Origin: Candidatus Peregrinibacteria bacterium
Lineage (GTDB): Bacteria > Patescibacteriota > Gracilibacteria > UBA1369
Reading direction: 5' to 3'
Assembly: GCA_014728765.1 (NCBI GenBank)
Contig: WJLA01000061.1
Location: forward strand, 1-7,210
Length of the DNA stretch: 7,210 nt
The position numbers and the translations under genes are program-made. The first letter of the stretch is position 1. Each line of letters opens with the position of its first letter. Positions 4,700 to 7,210 of this stretch are shown piece after piece. Below the pieces are notes generated by a model that saw only the letters and a program-made list of their open reading frames with translations, had not been told where the DNA came from and ran no database searches.

Positions 4700-5479
4700 A
4701 TGAAGAAATATACTTTGGTGACAGGTGCATCTAGAGGAATTGGCAGGGAATTGGCCTTAAATTTTGCCAGCAACGGAAATAATTTGATTTTGGTTGCAAG
4801 AAGCGAAGATGATTTAAAGGATTTGGCTGAATTGATTGAGAATAATCATCAAGTTGAAACGAAAATCATGACAGCTGATTTGAGCAAAATGGGAGCGGCT
4901 AAGAATTTGTTGGAGCAAATTGAAAAAAAAGGTCTGACAATTGAAAATCTGGTTAATAATGCAGGTTTCGGACTTTTTGGTAAATTTGTTAACATTCCGG
5001 TAGAGAAGCAAATTGCTATGACAAATTTAAATTGTACAGCTTTGATGGAATTAATGCATGGTTTATTACCAAAAATGCTTGAAAATAAATCAGGTAGAAT
5101 TTTGAATGTGGCGTCGACAGCCTCTTTTGAACCGGGGCCGCTGATGGCTACCTATTATGCAAGTAAAGCTTATGTTTTGTTTCTTTCTGAAGCGATTGCC
5201 GAAGAAATATCAGATTCCGGAGTAAGCATTACTGCACTTTGTCCAGGACCAACTCGATCAAGTTTTCAAAAAGAAGCGCATTTGGAGGATTCTGCGATGA
5301 TAAAAAATAAAAAATTGCCAACTGCAAAAGAAGTGGCTGATTTTGGATATAAAGCTTGTATGAAAGGAAAAAGAGTGGCAATTCATGGAATAAAAAACTG
5401 GTTTCTGGTTCAATCGGTAAGATTTTTGCCCAGAAAAATGGTGACGAAATTAGTAAAAAAAATGACTAAAGCTATCTAA
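4700..5479 (+). CDS. Short-chain dehydrogenase/reductase (SDR)
   Basis: The 259-residue protein is a classical SDR. It has the nucleotide-binding TGASRGIG (residues 8-15), the acidic residue after beta-4 (TADL, Asp60), NNAG (86-89), Asn110, the catalytic Ser in NVASTASF (about 139) and Tyr152-x3-Lys156 in YYASKAYV. After these comes CPGPTRSSF (181-189). ARS at the end of beta-2 suggests NADPH rather than NADH. The C-terminal tail (about 225-259) has a hydrophobic and then strongly basic stretch (WFLVQSVRFLPRKMVTKLVKK) and may touch the membrane, as in DltE/YqjQ-like or ketosteroid-type SDRs. The substrate cannot be named. It follows the nucleotidase gene closely, and its TAA overlaps the end of the convergent Nudix gene by four bases. 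Confidence 0.92.
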   Translation: MKKYTLVTGASRGIGRELALNFASNGNNLILVARSEDDLKDLAELIENNHQVETKIMTADLSKMGAAKNLLEQIEKKGLTIENLVNNAGFGLFGKFVNIPVEKQIAMTNLNCTALMELMHGLLPKMLENKSGRILNVASTASFEPGPLMATYYASKAYVLFLSEAIAEEISDSGVSITALCPGPTRSSFQKEAHLEDSAMIKNKKLPTAKEVADFGYKACMKGKRVAIHGIKNWFLVQSVRFLPRKMVTKLVKKMTKAI

Positions 5480-6585
5480 GAAGCACTAGAAGCGTTTTTA
5501 TCATCAATCTCTTGGAGGATTTTTTCAATATCAATATCTTTTATCCTTTCTCCAGTTTGCTCCAAGGACTCAGGCCTTCTCGACTTTGCTTTTCTTGGAG
5601 GCCTTAGGGTTGGTGAATTGTCATTACGAGCACCAGTTTGATGTGTTAATCTGAAATTTTTTGGAAATACACCAATATTGGAATTCGGCTGCTGTCCAAG
5701 TATTGTGCAAGCGGCCAACTGTTCGTCGCGCCAATGTAAAAATCTTCTTTCAGGACAATATACCACTGAGTTGATATAATCTTTGTAATAACCAGAAAGA
5801 ATACCCACCAATCCGAATTCTTTAGAGTTGATGTTAAAGTCAAAGCCCACTTCCTTGAGATAGTCCGGATCCGTTTCATATAGCATTTTATGCATTTCTA
5901 TGACATGTTGACGATAAAAGCGGTCATCTTCCATTGGGAAGTCGGGCTCCCTTCTGAGAAAGCCGAATGAATGTTCGACATTGGAATTTTCAGTTATTTT
6001 AAGATAATTTCTACTATTTGGCTGACTTTCTTTTTCAGCAGGATTTCCCGCTTTTCCCAGAAAAATTGCATGATGAATAGTGGAATCCTTTGCCTGATCA
6101 TATTCCGATAAAATTGTGATAAGTGAAACATTCGAGATTCTTAATTGAGTTTCTTCCAAAATCTCTCTTATAATGCCCTGATCCGGATCTTCAATGCTTT
6201 CTTCTTTGGTTGGAGTTCCTCCCGGAAGGTGATATCTTCCTTTCTCAATTACTGATTTAGAGGCATTATATGCCGATATCGCTTTTTCAAATTCATATGT
6301 GGCAAGATCAAATTTTAATTGTTCTTCAGGAAAATCGACACTTCCAATATTTGAATGTCTTACTTGATTATATCTTGCTTGTGCCTCTTGGTATTTTTTC
6401 TCTGCAATATTTAATTCATTTTTAATTTGATCCAAAAAAAACTGATCGGATTTACGAGGATTTTTGACAAGCAAGAAACCCAAACTTGTAGGAATAAGAG
6501 CGGCATATCTTAATTTTTCGCCTTTTCTTCCCAGTTCTTTAAGATTTTCGTATAATTTCGCTTCACTATTTATCTTTTTATCCAT
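5476..6585 (-). CDS. Nudix hydrolase domain protein with helical insertion and C-terminal extension
   Basis: The 369-residue protein contains a recognisable but divergent Nudix box at about 123-148: GTPTKEE, then a spacer of ten residues instead of seven, then REILEETQL. The metal-binding core REUxEE is intact; the usual Gly two residues later is Gln. The box is preceded by GRYHLPGGT as in the fold. The first strand of the fold seems to be YAALIPTSLGFLLVKN (27-42). Between them lie about 70 charged, helix-prone residues (45-115), probably a coiled-coil hairpin inserted in the domain. Beyond residue 200 I recognise no domain. The last 55 residues are charged and probably disordered up to a short helix (IEKILQEIDD). 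Nudix enzymes cleave nucleoside diphosphates linked to another group; the substrate is unknown. It has its own promoter and ATG start, and overlaps the SDR stop by four bases. Confidence 0.82.
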   Translation of the reverse strand: MDKKINSEAKLYENLKELGRKGEKLRYAALIPTSLGFLLVKNPRKSDQFFLDQIKNELNIAEKKYQEAQARYNQVRHSNIGSVDFPEEQLKFDLATYEFEKAISAYNASKSVIEKGRYHLPGGTPTKEESIEDPDQGIIREILEETQLRISNVSLITILSEYDQAKDSTIHHAIFLGKAGNPAEKESQPNSRNYLKITENSNVEHSFGFLRREPDFPMEDDRFYRQHVIEMHKMLYETDPDYLKEVGFDFNINSKEFGLVGILSGYYKDYINSVVYCPERRFLHWRDEQLAACTILGQQPNSNIGVFPKNFRLTHQTGARNDNSPTLRPPRKAKSRRPESLEQTGERIKDIDIEKILQEIDDKNASSAS

Positions 6586-6605
6586 ATAGCTAATATTGGA
6601 TATTA

Positions 6606-6634
6606 ATTATCTCAGATTTATAGTTATATGTCAA
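6606..6634 (-). promoter_or_regulatory. Predicted promoter of the Nudix gene
   Basis: On the minus strand TTGACA (6629-6634) is followed after 17 bases by GATAAT (6606-6611). The -35 is perfect and the -10 has five of six matches. The leader before the ATG would be only about 14 bases. Confidence 0.7.
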
Positions 6635-6659
6635 AAAATATGTATGAAATTTTGCTTAC

Positions 6660-6695
6660 AAAAAGCCCCCAGAGTAATCTCCAGGGGGCAAATTT
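6660..6695 (-). terminator. Strong terminator of the pilin-like gene
   Basis: The six-pair stem GCCCCC/GGGGGC (6665-6670 and 6684-6689) is followed on the minus strand by TTTTTG, and preceded by A-rich sequence that also gives AAATTTTTT on the plus strand. It ends the pilin transcript and insulates the Nudix promoter lying just behind it; it could act in both directions. Confidence 0.85.
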
Positions 6696-6717
6696 TTTAT
6701 AGTTTTAATGTGTCTTA

Positions 6718-7110
6718 CTAAGCTTCAGTTCCAGTACCTGCACCAAGAACAGTGTTTACAAAAGCGAATGATAGTAAGATGATCACGATACCGATAACAG
6801 CAAATAGAAGGATCTTTTTTCCTTTTCCTGCTTTTTCAGGATCACCGGCAGAAGTAAGCACAAGAATACCACCGTAAATTACCATTAATACCGCCACTAG
6901 CCCTAAGAAACCTAGGAAATAGTTAACGATATCCAGAAGAAGTAATCTGGCACTTCCTTGTCCTTGTGTTGCAGAAGAGATTCTTCCCGGATTGTCCGTT
7001 TGAGTAATGAATCCACTATTTGCTTGAGCAAATACAGAAGCTCCAAAAAGAGTTGATCCCGCAGCAACAGTTAAAGCCTTTTTTGCTTTGCTTAACGTTC
7101 CTTTTAACAT
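6718..7110 (-). CDS. T4SS-pilin-type small secreted two-helix protein
   Basis: The 130-residue protein starts with a signal peptide (LKGTLSKAKKAL, then a hydrophobic core and VFAQA, likely cleaved after Ala30). A Gly/Ser/Gln-rich region follows to about 54. Then come a first membrane helix with the typical ending (FLGFLGLVAVLMVIYGGILVL, 65-85, then TSAGDPEKAGKGKK) and a second helix (ILLFAVIGIVIILLSFAFVNTVLG, 100-123). The YGGxxxxTSAGDPEKxxKGKK loop between two helices is the hallmark of the VirB2/TrbC-like pilin family found in many copies in Patescibacteria genomes. The mature protein may be a surface pilin or an abundant membrane protein; no secretion ATPase or other T4SS gene lies in the window. 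A near-consensus promoter and a strong terminator mark a single-gene, probably highly expressed unit. The start is ATG, with no Shine-Dalgarno. Confidence 0.88.
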   Translation of the reverse strand: MLKGTLSKAKKALTVAAGSTLFGASVFAQANSGFITQTDNPGRISSATQGQGSARLLLLDIVNYFLGFLGLVAVLMVIYGGILVLTSAGDPEKAGKGKKILLFAVIGIVIILLSFAFVNTVLGAGTGTEA

Positions 7111-7144
7111 GTGTGTTTTTTGTTAAGGTTTTATTTTTCTTTAT

Positions 7145-7173
7145 ATTATAGCAAAAAATAGTTTTTATTTCAA
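7145..7173 (-). promoter_or_regulatory. Strong predicted promoter of the pilin-like gene
   Basis: On the minus strand TTGAAA (7168-7173), a 17-base spacer and a perfect TATAAT (7145-7150) are seen. A TG one base before the -10 makes it an extended -10 element. Transcription would start near 7138, about 28 bases before the ATG. Confidence 0.8.
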
Positions 7174-7210
7174 CTTTTTACTATAGTCTTTTATATATAT
7201 ACTACATTTA

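Noticed and set aside
4814..5011. Minus-strand frame inside the SDR gene
   Set aside because: Antisense of conserved SDR sequence; low-complexity product.
5646..5879. Second minus-strand frame inside the Nudix gene
   Set aside because: Out of frame with the Nudix gene and without recognisable features.

Overview
The window looks like a piece of an AT-rich bacterial chromosome, most likely from the Candidate Phyla Radiation (Patescibacteria). The main pointer is a small, two-helix secreted protein at the right end of the T4SS-pilin type that is very abundant in that group. Compact gene spacing, short leaders and the lack of any recognisable Shine-Dalgarno sequence at the nine starts examined fit this but do not prove it. 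Promoters are of ordinary TTGACA/TATAAT type, which argues against Bacteroidota. The standard bacterial code is used: TGA acts as a stop for the SpoU-family gene, so the TGA=Gly code of Gracilibacteria and Absconditabacteria is not in use.

Left part (1-2851). The C-terminal end of an unknown gene converges on a minus-strand gene for a DNA-binding protein with an unusual build: an N-terminal MerR/excisionase-type winged helix-turn-helix, a long coiled coil, and a single membrane segment at the extreme C-terminus. Its start faces a 336-base intergenic region packed with copies of the hexamer TGTCTA/TAGACA. There are 19 exact copies between 836 and 1253, arranged in palindromes of several geometries and spilling into the 5' ends of both flanking genes. 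On the other side a tight plus-strand operon runs away from the array: a secreted SLH-type protein, a SpoU/TrmH-type RNA methyltransferase and the rRNA-maturation endoribonuclease YbeY. The array with the membrane-anchored binding protein is the most interesting item here. It could be an autoregulatory operator cluster, or a DNA-to-membrane tether comparable in design to RacA or Noc.

Middle part (2844-3850). A minus-strand gene with two PRC-barrel domains is followed by a plus-strand tRNA-Pro(UGG) with its own promoter, an encoded CCA end and a hairpin behind it. The next 170 bases hold rearranged tRNA pieces: an inverted 18-base copy of the variable/T-arm region, a degraded tRNA-like segment, and a 26-base direct repeat of the tRNA 3' end, followed by a second terminator.

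Right part (3850-7210). A two-gene plus-strand unit encodes a HAD-type pyrimidine 5'-nucleotidase (UMPH-1/cN-III-like) and a short-chain dehydrogenase. It converges, with a 4-base overlap, on a minus-strand gene for an unusual Nudix protein that has a long helical insertion and its own strong promoter. The last gene is the monocistronic pilin-like gene, framed by a near-consensus promoter and a strong GC-rich terminator.
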